Made by a program: the position numbers and the translations under genes. DNA of 64,000 bases, from assembly GCF_034377285.1 (NCBI RefSeq), contig NZ_CP139715.1, positions 5,064,501 to 5,128,500 on the forward strand. Reading direction: 5' to 3'. Shown piece by piece: positions 24,223-32,926 of this stretch (its first letter is position 1; each line of letters begins with the position of its first letter). The notes beneath the pieces are model-generated. The model worked only from the letters and a program-made list of their open reading frames with translations. It had not been told where the DNA came from and ran no database searches. The stretch comes from Thalassobaculum sp. OXR-137. GTDB taxonomy: Bacteria > Pseudomonadota > Alphaproteobacteria > Thalassobaculales > Thalassobaculaceae.

Positions 24223-25248
24223 TCAGCCCGCCGGCTTCTCCTGACGGCAGGTGAAGGTCGCGTCGAACCGGGACTGCAGGTAGGGCCCGGCCAGAACCGG
24301 CGCGAATTTCGGCGCCTCGCCCGGGATCTCGCAGCTCGGCAGACAGGCGATCTCCGCCTCCCAGTTCGGGTCGAAGAAGAACGGCATCGAATACCGCTCC
24401 TTGCCCGAGACATTGATCACACGGTGGGGTGTGGCCTGGAACCGGCCATTGGTCCAGCGCGCCATCTGGTCGCCCAGGTTGACGACGAAGGCCCCCGGCA
24501 CCGGCGGGGCGGCGATCCACTCGCCCGCGGTATTGCAGACCTGCAGCCCGCCGTTGGGATCCTGCGCCAGGATGGTCAGGCAGCCGTAATCGGTATGGGC
24601 GCCGCAGCCGATGGTCCGCGCCTCCACATGTCCGGTCTGCGGCGGATAGTGCAGCAGCCGGAGCTGGGCCAGCGGCCGGTCGATCTTGTCGGCGAAGAAA
24701 TCCGGCTCCAGGTCGAGGGCGATGGCGAAGCCGCGCATGAGCCGCTCGCCGAGCCGGCAGAGCGCGTTGAAATACCCGTCGGCGGCTGCCCGGAAGGACG
24801 GATCGCCCTGCGGCCACTGGTTGGCGCCGTGCAGCGGCAGACCGGCCAGCACCTCCGGGTCGTCGGCGCCCAGATCGCGGCCGAGATCGAACCCCTCCTT
24901 CAGATCCGCCGTCATCGCCGGATCGGTATTCTCCTCGAACAGCGGGAAATAGCCGCGATGCACCGGCCATTTGCCGATATGCACCGCCATCTTCTCCTCC
25001 AAGGGCCGGTCGAAGAAGGCCCGCGCCTCGGCGAACATGCCGTCGATCATGGCCTGGGGAATGCCGTGGCCCTTCACGTAGAGGAAGCCCACCCGTTCCG
25101 CCGCGTCGCGCAGCTTGGCCGCCACGCCGGCCTCGTCGCTGCCATCCACCAGGGCGGCGATATCGATGACGGGGATGCTGTCGAACGCGACCTCCCGCCC
25201 CTTGAGATCCTCGGAAACCTGAACTTCCGCCAACGCACCCGCACCCAT
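24223..25248 (-). CDS. 2-oxoglutarate/Fe(II)-dependent oxygenase, isopenicillin-N-synthase family
   Basis: The 341-residue protein has the N-terminal DIOX_N region (IPVIDIAALVDG, then RVGFLYVKGHGIP). The catalytic jelly roll has iron ligands in GAHTDYG (His and Asp near 218 and 220) and ATPHRVIN (His near 275). The 2OG-binding Arg-x-Ser occurs as ERYSMPFF near 284. Bacterial members act on diverse small molecules; the substrate is unknown. It converges with the BenE-type gene and is 75 bases from the next minus-strand gene. Confidence 0.9.
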   Translation of the reverse strand: MGAGALAEVQVSEDLKGREVAFDSIPVIDIAALVDGSDEAGVAAKLRDAAERVGFLYVKGHGIPQAMIDGMFAEARAFFDRPLEEKMAVHIGKWPVHRGYFPLFEENTDPAMTADLKEGFDLGRDLGADDPEVLAGLPLHGANQWPQGDPSFRAAADGYFNALCRLGERLMRGFAIALDLEPDFFADKIDRPLAQLRLLHYPPQTGHVEARTIGCGAHTDYGCLTILAQDPNGGLQVCNTAGEWIAAPPVPGAFVVNLGDQMARWTNGRFQATPHRVINVSGKERYSMPFFFDPNWEAEIACLPSCEIPGEAPKFAPVLAGPYLQSRFDATFTCRQEKPAG

Positions 25249-25323
25249 GGCACACCTCCGGTCGACGACGCCGACCGTCAGTACACACCCGTCATGCGCG
25301 CAGCGCCAGCCGCAAACCGCAGG

Positions 25324-26337
25324 TCAGGATCCAGTGGCGATACGGTGCGCGATGCGGACAACGTCCACCGCGTCCACCAGGCGGGCGACGTAGTGGTCGC
25401 GGGGCGAGAACGCGGCCGGTCCCTCGCCGCGGAAATTTTTCTCGATCGTGTCCAGCATGCGGTTGAGCCGGCGGCGGTGCATGCCGAAAGAGCGCTGGAG
25501 CGGATCGGCCAGGACGCCCGCGAAGGCGGCGACAATGGCACCCACCGCCGCGAGCGAGGCGATCGTCGTGCCGACCATCATCGAACTCGCCGCCGCCGGA
25601 AAGGCGCCGTACCACGCACCGCCCAGGGTCGCCCCCAGGGGGAAGCTGGTAATCGCCATATGCTGCGCCAGCATGCCGGCCAGCACCGGCCCGAGGGTCC
25701 ACACACTCGGCGTGAGCTGATGGGCAGCGGCATAGCCGATCCCGGTGGACACCATCGCGCCCACCAGGTCGGAGGCGGCGGCGCGGGTGCCGGTATAGGC
25801 GGCCAGCGTCTCCTCCACCCGGCGGCGCACGTCGGGGTCCTGCGCATGGCGGGCGATCTCGGCCAGCGGCTCGCCCAGCGCGTGATGCAGCCGCGGATCG
25901 GCGAACATGGCCTCGGCGAGGGCATCGCGGGTCGAGATCCGGTCGCCGTCGGTATAGGGCAGCTCCAGGAACTCGGTCCAGAGCCGCCACTCGATCTCGC
26001 GGTCCACCGAGGTGCGCATCAGCAGACGCCGGGTCTTCATCCAGTGACCGGCCCGGCGCGCGCCGAACCGCTCCGCCACCATGCCCGAGACATTGATCGC
26101 GAGCTGCGGCGGCACCAGCGCGACGTTCACCGGCGCGCGCAGCAGATCGAGGCCGAACGCATTGCGATGCAGCCGGGCCGACCCCTTCCAGCCGTAATGG
26201 AGGTCGATGAACTCCTTCGCCCGCGCGCGGCGGCTGTCGATATAGCGCGTGATCGCGTCGTCGACGACGGAGCGCGCCGTCGATGGGTCGAACGGCAAAC
26301 CGCCAATTTCAGTGGAAGTCATCGGCAAATCTTGCAT
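25324..26337 (-). CDS. Membrane-associated protein of unknown function
   Basis: The 337-residue protein is not recognised with certainty. An N-terminal helical region (about 20-55: AITRYIDSRRARAKEFIDLH) is followed by a hydrophobic stretch near 70-90 (LLRAPVNVALVPPQLAINV). A strongly hydrophobic block lies at about 205-280, with two or three membrane segments. The C-terminal tail is basic (MHRRRLNRMLDTIEKNFRG). No signal peptide is seen. A second start (MTSTEIGG, 26322) is possible. It diverges from the sigma-54-controlled gene at 26500, with 162 bases between them. Confidence 0.6.
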   Translation of the reverse strand: MQDLPMTSTEIGGLPFDPSTARSVVDDAITRYIDSRRARAKEFIDLHYGWKGSARLHRNAFGLDLLRAPVNVALVPPQLAINVSGMVAERFGARRAGHWMKTRRLLMRTSVDREIEWRLWTEFLELPYTDGDRISTRDALAEAMFADPRLHHALGEPLAEIARHAQDPDVRRRVEETLAAYTGTRAAASDLVGAMVSTGIGYAAAHQLTPSVWTLGPVLAGMLAQHMAITSFPLGATLGGAWYGAFPAAASSMMVGTTIASLAAVGAIVAAFAGVLADPLQRSFGMHRRRLNRMLDTIEKNFRGEGPAAFSPRDHYVARLVDAVDVVRIAHRIATGS

Positions 26338-26452
26338 GAGGGATAGATGGCAATTCCTGCGCGCAGGTCAATGAGAGCCGCGCAATCCCCGGCAATCGCC
26401 CTGTAATTTCTTAAAATGCGAACAAAATCAGACAATTGCAATTTTTCAATCT

Positions 26453-26468
26453 TGGCGTAAGCTTTGCA
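26453..26468 (+). promoter_or_regulatory. Sigma-54 (-24/-12) promoter of the unknown gene at 26500
   Basis: TGGCGTA-AGCT-TTGCA keeps the invariant GG and GC with exactly 10 bases between them and matches TGGC and TTGCA fully. It ends 31 bases before the ATG, the same arrangement as the fliK promoter at 2906-2921. An AT-rich stretch lies directly upstream. Confidence 0.75.
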
Positions 26469-26499
26469 TAGGACGTCCGCGGGAACCGCGGAGTGGGGA

Positions 26500-28221
26500 A
26501 TGGTAAGCAAGAGCGAGATATTCGAGGTCCATCTTCAGCGGGAAGGCCAGTGGCGCATCGACTCGAGCGCGCACAGCCAGTCCGAAGCCGAAGAACTTGC
26601 CAAGAAGGTTCTGAACCGACAGGGGGTGACCGGGGTTCGGGTCATCAAGGAGACCACGCGCGGAGAAACCGCCCGCGAGCAGGTCGTCTTCGAAAAGCTC
26701 AAGAGTTCCGGAAGCAGCGACAAGATCCTGATCGGTGAGGTCGACGCCGCGCCGCTGTGCGAGAACGCAGACGCCCTGTTCGGCACCGACGGCCGGCAGA
26801 TCCTCAACCGCCTGTTCCGCAGCTATCTCGACAAGAACGGCGTCACCGCCAGCGAGGTGATGCACGAGTTCCGCGAGCTGCGGCGCCTGATGGACGCCGA
26901 CACGCTGATCATGTCCGGCGTGGGCAAGGTCGCCGCACTTCAAGCCAAGGCCTATCCCGGGACGGGCGACGTCACCGCCCGGCGCGATGCCTTGTTCGGG
27001 TTCCTGAACGAGCTGTCCGACCGGGCACGGGAGGCCGCCGCCAAGACCCTGCCGACCATCGCCAAGGACGGGTTCGAGGCGACCGTCGAGAAGATCGCCG
27101 CCCAGTCCGGCGATGCGGATTGCAGCTATTTCGTCCGCCTCGCCATCGCCCGAGAGCTGGTCCAGCAACGCTCCTATTTCGCCAAGCTCAGCCAGACCGT
27201 GACGTGGGTTGCCCCCTGCGAGATCCCGATCGGGCGCCAGGCGGCCGACATCTACATCTCCGACACCCTGTGCAACAGCCAGACCCTGCAGGATCTGCTG
27301 GGTACCCGCGAAAACCTCGCCGCTGCCCTGGGCGCGCTCATCGAACTGGCCCACGGGTCCTTCGATGCCCACGCCGAGGGCAAGCCGGACGACGCGCCGG
27401 AAGCCACCACGGGCCGGCTGACCGGCCTGTTCGCGTCGGGCGCCCTGCCAGAGAGCCGGGTCGTGCTGGTCGACCGCATCCGCCGTCAGGTCGAGGGCAA
27501 GCTGCCGCTCTCCCACGAGGGCGGATCGGACGAAGACGAGGCGCTGAAGGGGCTGATCGACAACCTGATGCCGGAGGACGTGCTTCTGGGCGGCGGTCCG
27601 ATGGCGGAAGCGCTGACCCATCGCCAGTCGCGCATCATCAATCGGGGCGGCGTCAACGGCCTGCGGGAGGCAACCGGCCGCCTGCTGCCGACTTTCGGCG
27701 ATCCGGTCCGCAAGGCCGCCTATCTGATCGCCCTCTCGGAAAGCACGCTGGCCGAGACCATCAGGGACGAGATCGACATGCAGCTCGACGGGCTGTTCGT
27801 GCGTCCGGACTCGGTCAAGCAGATCGTGCGGGACAACCGACCGCCCAACAAGAAGATGCAGACCGTGACCGCGGTCTTCCGTAAGTTCCAGGACTCCTCG
27901 CTGGACGCGACGCTGAAGGCGCGGATCGTCAACCGGCTCGACGAGCTGTTGGCGCGTTACATCACCGAGGACAAGATTCTCGACAAGGTCGACGACCCGA
28001 ACCGGCCGCTGCATGTGCGGGCCTTCATGCTGCTGTCCATGTGCAGCCCCGACATGCTGCCGGAGGGTCAGGCCTCGAAACTCGCCCGCTCGATTGTGGT
28101 GAAGCACCTGCGGCGCAAGGATTTCGAGAACGAGCTGGTGGCGCAGGTACCGGGCCCGGAGAAGGAGCGCGTCTTGCGCGACTTCCACGTTCAGCTCTAT
28201 CGCTGCGGCTTCATGCAGTAG
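26500..28221 (+). CDS. Conserved-looking unknown protein behind a sigma-54 promoter
   Basis: I do not recognise this 573-residue protein. Residues 1-50 form a compact module (SEIFEVHLQREGQWRIDSSA, then EELAKKVLNRQG) that looks like an alpha/beta domain. The rest is mainly helical, with no membrane segment or signal peptide and no Cys metal site. Later stretches such as LRRLMDADTLIMSGVGKVAA and AFRKFQD-like helices suggest a helical-repeat cytoplasmic protein. The ATG at 26500 follows GGGGA; the longer frame from 26464 starts inside the promoter and is excluded. The sigma-54 promoter links it to the FlbD regulon or to another sigma-54 activator. A role in motility or cell-cycle output is inference. 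Confidence 0.8.
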   Translation: MVSKSEIFEVHLQREGQWRIDSSAHSQSEAEELAKKVLNRQGVTGVRVIKETTRGETAREQVVFEKLKSSGSSDKILIGEVDAAPLCENADALFGTDGRQILNRLFRSYLDKNGVTASEVMHEFRELRRLMDADTLIMSGVGKVAALQAKAYPGTGDVTARRDALFGFLNELSDRAREAAAKTLPTIAKDGFEATVEKIAAQSGDADCSYFVRLAIARELVQQRSYFAKLSQTVTWVAPCEIPIGRQAADIYISDTLCNSQTLQDLLGTRENLAAALGALIELAHGSFDAHAEGKPDDAPEATTGRLTGLFASGALPESRVVLVDRIRRQVEGKLPLSHEGGSDEDEALKGLIDNLMPEDVLLGGGPMAEALTHRQSRIINRGGVNGLREATGRLLPTFGDPVRKAAYLIALSESTLAETIRDEIDMQLDGLFVRPDSVKQIVRDNRPPNKKMQTVTAVFRKFQDSSLDATLKARIVNRLDELLARYITEDKILDKVDDPNRPLHVRAFMLLSMCSPDMLPEGQASKLARSIVVKHLRRKDFENELVAQVPGPEKERVLRDFHVQLYRCGFMQ

Positions 28222-28252
28222 GGACGTCCGCCTGTAGGAACTTCCCTGGGAC

Positions 28253-29044
28253 TCACGGGTCGAACGGGTACTTGCGCAGCCACTCACGCAGCTGTTTCTC
28301 GCCGATCAGGCAGTCGTAGCCCTGGGCCCGTTGCAGGAGCGGGCGGGGCGGCAGCAGGCCGGCGATCTCGAGCACCAGTTTGCGGCGGATGGCCCGGCCG
28401 AAATCGGCGAACCCGTCGGCCGCCAGGACGAAGGCTGCCTGGCCGGTGATGACGCATTCCTCGAAATAGATGTCGAGGTCCTCCAGGACCGGAAAGCCGA
28501 GCGGGCCCGGATCGTAGTTGAGGATCACCAGCCCGTTGATCCCCACGCCCCGTTCCGCCGCCCGGCCGCGGGCCGTCAGGATCGGCATGCCGTGGTTGTT
28601 CGGCCCGTCTCCGGAAATGTCGATGATGCGCCGGGCACCGTCATAGCCGTTGGTCTCGAACATCGGCAGCACGTGCTCGATCACCCCGCTGATGGAGGTC
28701 CGGCGACCGGGATAGGGCCACCGGCCCTGCAGAGTCTCCACGAAGGCGGCGGCCGCGGCGGGACCGTCGATCACCCGCCAGTCGACCACCGTCCGCGCCG
28801 TGCCCAACCCGGCCCATTCCACATAGGCGAGCGCGATCCGGCCCAGCGGCCCCGAGGTGATGGCGGCAATGACCTCCTCGCTCGACAGGGCGGAGACGTA
28901 ACCCTCGCGCTGGAGCATGGCTTCGGAGGTGTCGATGGAGCCGGAGACGTCCACCGCCAGCACCAGTTCCAGATCCACCGCCTCCTGCGCCTTCGCCTGA
29001 GCGCCGGCACACAGCATCGCGAGAAGGAGCAGGATGCGGGTCAT
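28253..29044 (-). CDS. DUF1194 secreted von Willebrand factor A-like protein
   Basis: The 263-residue protein has a signal peptide (residues 1-19, LLLLAMLCAGAQAKAQ). A VWA domain with the metal-ion site DVSGSID near 30 and RRIIDISGDGPNNHG near 135 follows. The arrangement is that of DUF1194, a family common in alphaproteobacteria whose function is unknown. It probably acts in the periplasm. It converges with the 26500 gene at 31 bases, with no clear terminator between them. Confidence 0.88.
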   Translation of the reverse strand: MTRILLLLAMLCAGAQAKAQEAVDLELVLAVDVSGSIDTSEAMLQREGYVSALSSEEVIAAITSGPLGRIALAYVEWAGLGTARTVVDWRVIDGPAAAAAFVETLQGRWPYPGRRTSISGVIEHVLPMFETNGYDGARRIIDISGDGPNNHGMPILTARGRAAERGVGINGLVILNYDPGPLGFPVLEDLDIYFEECVITGQAAFVLAADGFADFGRAIRRKLVLEIAGLLPPRPLLQRAQGYDCLIGEKQLREWLRKYPFDP

Positions 29045-29128
29045 GCGGTCTATTGCACGGGAAGCCGCGGTCCCTGTCCAGCGTTCACCTGTTCCGGCGG
29101 AGGATGCCCGTGGAGCTCTAGTCGGACC

Positions 29129-30520
29129 CTAGTCCGCGAGCGCCGCCAGTTCCTCCACCGTCACCGGCTTTGCGGGCGGGCGGACGTGGTAGTAGCCGAC
29201 GTCTGCCGGCGCCATCGCCTTGGCCGTCGCCAGCACCTCCGTCACCGTATGCCCGCACATCCGGCCCTGGCACGGCCCCATGCCGGCGCGGGTATAGGCC
29301 TTGAGCTGGTTCGGCCCCTGGGCGTGGGAGGCCACCTTGCGCAGATCCGCTGCCCGCACTTCCTCGCAGCGGCAGACGACGGTCTCGCCCGCCACCCGGC
29401 CGATCCAGTCCGGCGGCGGGAACATGGCGTCGAGGAACCGCCGCAGCCAGCGCTGGCCCGTGAGCCGGTCGAGGTCCGGGGCCACCCGCAGGTCCCGTTC
29501 CGCCTCGGCGATCCGGCCGAGTGCCAGGGCCACCGTCGCCGCGGCAACGCGTCCGGAGGCTTCCGCCGCGTCGGCGCCCAGGATGCCGCCGCCGTCGCCG
29601 GCCACGTAGACGCCCGCCGCCGAACTCGACCCATAGGCGTCGAGCACCGGCCGGAAGCATCGTTGGCGCGGATCCCACGCATGGTCTGCCTCGACCAGCC
29701 GCGGAAGCTGCGGATTGGGGATCACCCCTTCGTGCAGCGCCAGGGTATCGGCTGCGATCTCGCGGGCGATACCGCCGGCGTCGGTGAAGCGGACCACCCG
29801 CAGCGCGCCCTCGCCGTCCGCCCGAAGGCCGGTCACGCCATGCCAGACCTGGCGGGCGGCCCGGCCGTAGGCGGCGCGCAACCGGCGGCCCTTGAGCATG
29901 GTGCGGCGCGCGCCGACCATCGCCAGCGGCAGCCAGGGCATCGCCCGGTTCAACCCACCCGGCGGAGTCGTATCGAGGATCGCCTCGATCGGCACGCCCG
30001 CCGCCGCATACTGGGTAGCGAGCAGCATCAGCAGCGGCCCGCTGCCGGCCAGGACGACGCGGCCGGTCGGATAGATGCCGGACTGTTTCAGTACAGTCTG
30101 CAGCGCACCGACCGTGGTCACGCCGGGGAGGGTCCAGCCGGGGATCGGCACCGGACGCTCCATCGCGCCGGTGGCGAGCAGCACCGCCCGGGCGTGGACC
30201 TTCTGCGCCCGACCGGCTTCCGACCAGACCACTTGGCGCCCCTCGGCTTTCGTCATCGGCCCGATATGCCAGACCGTCGCCCCCTGGCGCCGCTCGACCG
30301 CCGAGGCGGCTCGCGCCAGGGTCCGGCCATGGGCATAGTCGCGGCCGAGATAGGAGAGGTCGGCCGTCCGCTGTTCGGTCACCCGCTCCACGTTGCGGTA
30401 GATCTGGCCGCCGGCCGTCGGCTGCTCGTCCAGGATCAGGGCATCGAGACCGAGCGCATGGGCGGTCGCGGCCGCACTCAGCCCGGCGGGCCCGGCGCCG
30501 ATGATGACCAGGTCGCGCAT
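29129..30520 (-). CDS. FAD/NAD(P)-dependent oxidoreductase subunit, HcnB/opine-oxidase A type
   Basis: The 463-residue protein has an N-terminal dinucleotide motif (VIIGAGPAGLSAA), a second one near 165 (VVLAGSGPLLMLLATQYA) and FAD contact VYVAGDGGGILGAD near 300. A C-terminal BFD-like [2Fe-2S] domain has CRCEEV near 380 and GPCQGRMCG near 420. This is the alpha subunit type of hydrogen cyanide synthase, opine oxidase and related three-part amino-acid dehydrogenases. The TGATG overlap with the 2Fe-2S gene shows translational coupling. True cyanide production is not implied. Confidence 0.85.
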   Translation of the reverse strand: MRDLVIIGAGPAGLSAAATAHALGLDALILDEQPTAGGQIYRNVERVTEQRTADLSYLGRDYAHGRTLARAASAVERRQGATVWHIGPMTKAEGRQVVWSEAGRAQKVHARAVLLATGAMERPVPIPGWTLPGVTTVGALQTVLKQSGIYPTGRVVLAGSGPLLMLLATQYAAAGVPIEAILDTTPPGGLNRAMPWLPLAMVGARRTMLKGRRLRAAYGRAARQVWHGVTGLRADGEGALRVVRFTDAGGIAREIAADTLALHEGVIPNPQLPRLVEADHAWDPRQRCFRPVLDAYGSSSAAGVYVAGDGGGILGADAAEASGRVAAATVALALGRIAEAERDLRVAPDLDRLTGQRWLRRFLDAMFPPPDWIGRVAGETVVCRCEEVRAADLRKVASHAQGPNQLKAYTRAGMGPCQGRMCGHTVTEVLATAKAMAPADVGYYHVRPPAKPVTVEELAALAD

Positions 30521-30810
30521 CACCCCTCCCCCCGCTCGGTGGTGACGACCATGCCGTTACGCACCGGCACGAGGCAGGCCTGGCGGTCGGCGACGCCGTC
30601 GATCTCGACCAGGCATTCGAAGCACACGCCCATCTGGCAGTACGGCGCCCGCGGCTCGCCCGTCACGGCGGCGCGGCGGATCGCCCGCCGGCCCGACGCC
30701 AGCAGGGCGGAGGCCACGGTATCCCCGTCGCGGGCGGCGATCCGGTCGCCGTCGACGGTCAGCGTGATCGTGGCGGCCTTGGTCGGGCCGGGAAGTCGGG
30801 CAAAGCTCAT
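30520..30810 (-). CDS. Small [2Fe-2S] ferredoxin-like subunit, HcnA type
   Basis: The 96-residue protein matches the Fer2_4 domain of HcnA/SoxA-like small subunits. It has ITLTVDGDRIAARDGDTVAS near the start, and the cluster cysteines appear in APYCQMGVCFECLVEIDG near residue 60, with a further Cys in RQACLVPV. It would pass electrons between the FAD subunits on either side. Its ATG overlaps the LysE stop codon (ATGA). Confidence 0.85.
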   Translation of the reverse strand: MSFARLPGPTKAATITLTVDGDRIAARDGDTVASALLASGRRAIRRAAVTGEPRAPYCQMGVCFECLVEIDGVADRQACLVPVRNGMVVTTERGEG

Positions 30811-31451
30811 CGGGCGGCCTCGGGGGCCTCGCCGGTGGCGACCAGCGCGCCGAGGCCGATCAGGATCGCCCCCGACACCCTGTCCATCCAGCGGGCGAAC
30901 CAGGGATTGGCGGACAGCTTGCGGGCCACACCGCCCAACGCGAAGGCGATCAGGACATCCGAGGGAATGGCGGTGAAGACGACGATCAGGCCCAGGATAA
31001 GGCTCTGCAGCGTCACCGAGCCGGCGGCCGGATCGACGAACTGCGGCAGCAGGGCGAGGAAGAAAAGTGCCGTCTTGGGGTTCAACACCTCCACCATGAT
31101 GCTCTCGCGGTAGATCTTCCCCATGGATTTCGCCGGCACCCGCCCCACCGGCACGACGAAGCCGCCGGACTCCCTGAAATGCTGGATGCCGAGCCAGACG
31201 AGATAGGCCGCCCCGGCCCATTTCAGCACCGTGAATGCCTCCGCCGAAGCCAGCACGATCGCCGAGACGCCGAGGGTCGCCGCCGCCACATGGGCGAAGG
31301 AGCCGGTGAACAGGCCGGCCGCCGCCACCACGCCGGCACGCGGGCCCTGACTGACGCTGCGGGCCATGATGTAGAGGTTGGACGGCCCCGGCGACAGGTT
31401 CAGCAGCACGGCCGCCACGGTGAAGACGACCAAGGTGTCGAGCGACGGCAT
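30807..31451 (-). CDS. LysE-family amino-acid exporter
   Basis: The 214-residue protein has about six membrane segments and the LysE/RhtB signatures LNLSPGPSNLYIMARSVSQG near residue 15-35 and MVEVLNPKTALFFLALLPQF near 115. Such proteins export amino acids. Embedded in an amino-acid-oxidising operon, it may relieve excess substrate or export the product. The start at 31451 is preceded by GGAG; the longer frame to 31547 is not needed. Confidence 0.9.
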   Translation of the reverse strand: MPSLDTLVVFTVAAVLLNLSPGPSNLYIMARSVSQGPRAGVVAAAGLFTGSFAHVAAATLGVSAIVLASAEAFTVLKWAGAAYLVWLGIQHFRESGGFVVPVGRVPAKSMGKIYRESIMVEVLNPKTALFFLALLPQFVDPAAGSVTLQSLILGLIVVFTAIPSDVLIAFALGGVARKLSANPWFARWMDRVSGAILIGLGALVATGEAPEAAR

Positions 31452-31461
31452 CTCCGGCTCC

Positions 31462-32559
31462 TCAGGTGGCGAAACGGCGAAAATGGAAGGGGTCGAACCG
31501 CTCGGAGAACGACCCGTCGAGGATCGTCGGCGCCAGTTCCAGCGCATGGGCGCCGGCCAGGGTCACGCCGCTGTGGCAGGTCACGACGAAAGCACCAGGG
31601 CAGGTCTCGCTCTCCGCATAGATCGGGAAGCCGTCGGGCGACATGATCCGCAAAGCCGACCAGGTCCGCACGATCCGGGCCTTGCCCAGCGCCGGCACGA
31701 GGCGGCGGGCGCGGTCGGCCAGCCGGGCCGAGGTGGCGATGTCCAGGTCGGTGCTGTACCCCACCCGCGCGTGGCTGGCGCCGATCATCACCGAGCCCTC
31801 CTCGGTCTGGCGCAGCCGGCCGATCGGGTGGCTGAAGAGCTTGGGCATCCGCTGGGTGACCAGGATCTGCCCCCGGTCCGGCGCGGTCGGCACGTCGAGC
31901 CCGACCATCGGGGCGAGCCGCCCGTTGCCCAGGCCGGCCGCCAGCACGACCTTGTCGGCATTGACGGTGCCGCGCGCCGTCTCCAGGGCGAAGCCCTCGC
32001 CGGAGGGGCTGATCCGCTCGACCTTGTGATCCAGGCGGTGGTCGACCTTGTGCCGCGCCAGCCCCGCATGCAGGCCGCGCAGCAGGTAGAGCGGGCTGAC
32101 ATGGCCGTCATGGGGACAGAAGCTCGCGCCGGCGATATCCGGGCTCAGCGCCGGCTCCAGGTCGCGGGCCTCTGCGGCGGAGATCATCCGCACGTCGTTG
32201 GCGCCGACGCCCGGCTGGTTGTGCATCCGCTTCAGCGAAAGCTCGGCCTCGGCGTATTCCTCCTCATCCAGGCAGGCCTCGATGCCGCCGGGCTGGCGCA
32301 GGCCGACATCCACCCCTTCCTCGGCGGCGATGGCGGCGGCGAGATCCGGCCAGACCTCGGCGCTGCGACGGGACCAGGCCGCATATTCGTGCATCCCGTC
32401 GCCCTTGCCCTGGACCCAGACCAGGCCGAAATTGCCCCGGCTTGCCCGGAAGGCGTCGTCGCCCTCGTCCAGCACGGTGACCTTGGCGCCGGCGCGGGCC
32501 AGACCCCAGGCGACGGCGGAGCCGACCAGCCCGCCGCCGATGACGGCGACGTCGCTCAT
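31462..32559 (-). CDS. FAD-dependent glycine/D-amino-acid oxidase family protein (HcnC/OoxB type)
   Basis: The 365-residue DAO-family flavoprotein has the N-terminal FAD motif VAVIGGGLVGSAVAWGLARA and RASRGNFGLVWVQGKG near 45. The C-terminal pattern is RTWSALRIMSPDGFPIYAES, then CHSGVTLAGAHALELA near 335. It oxidises an amine or amino acid and passes electrons to the small and large subunits encoded downstream. The ATG at 32559 (MSDVAVIGG) is the natural family start. Neighbours lie within 10 bases on both sides. Confidence 0.87.
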   Translation of the reverse strand: MSDVAVIGGGLVGSAVAWGLARAGAKVTVLDEGDDAFRASRGNFGLVWVQGKGDGMHEYAAWSRRSAEVWPDLAAAIAAEEGVDVGLRQPGGIEACLDEEEYAEAELSLKRMHNQPGVGANDVRMISAAEARDLEPALSPDIAGASFCPHDGHVSPLYLLRGLHAGLARHKVDHRLDHKVERISPSGEGFALETARGTVNADKVVLAAGLGNGRLAPMVGLDVPTAPDRGQILVTQRMPKLFSHPIGRLRQTEEGSVMIGASHARVGYSTDLDIATSARLADRARRLVPALGKARIVRTWSALRIMSPDGFPIYAESETCPGAFVVTCHSGVTLAGAHALELAPTILDGSFSERFDPFHFRRFAT

Positions 32560-32569
32560 CGGCGCGACC

Positions 32570-32926
32570 TCACAGCCCCGCCTCCACCGCGTCCTGCTGC
32601 TTCTTGGCGAAGCCGACGACGATCTCCCCATCGGCCATCTCGAAGATCGGCCGTTTGATCAGGGCTGGGTTCGCCTGCATCAGGGCGATGGCGCTGTCGT
32701 CGTCCTCGGCCGCCGCCTGAACTTCCGGCGGCAGGCCGCGCCAGGTGGTCCCGCGCTTGTTGATCAGCGTCTCCCGGCCGACCGCGGCGAGCCATTCGGT
32801 AATCCGATCGGCGGTCAGCCCGTCGGCCCGCACGTCCTTGAACGCGAAGGTCGCCCCCTTGCCCTCGAGCCAGGTGCGGGCCTTCTTGCAGGTATCGCAG
32901 TTCTTCAGTCCCCAGACGGTGATCAA
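32570..32926 (-). CDS. ArsC/Spx-family (YffB-like) thioredoxin-fold protein
   Basis: The 118-residue protein begins MITVWGLKNCDTCKKARTWL with a CxxC motif. It continues with FKDVRADGLTADRITEWLAA and KRPIFEMADGEIVVGF, the ArsC/Spx-family layout. Most YffB-like members have no proven arsenate reductase activity. The start is a TTG at 32926, behind GGGGAG, overlapping the stop of the carboxypeptidase gene (TTGA). No Met codon is available at the right place. Confidence 0.82.
   Translation of the reverse strand: MITVWGLKNCDTCKKARTWLEGKGATFAFKDVRADGLTADRITEWLAAVGRETLINKRGTTWRGLPPEVQAAAEDDDSAIALMQANPALIKRPIFEMADGEIVVGFAKKQQDAVEAGL

Noticed and set aside
29129-30810. Hydrogen cyanide synthase
   Set aside because: The subunit types are right but the set has a LysE exporter inserted and the family also covers opine, proline and other amino-acid dehydrogenases, so I use only the family-level name.
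32570-32926. Arsenate reductase function for the ArsC-like protein
   Set aside because: There are no arsenic resistance neighbours, and the CxxC Spx/YffB-type family is mostly not arsenate reductase.
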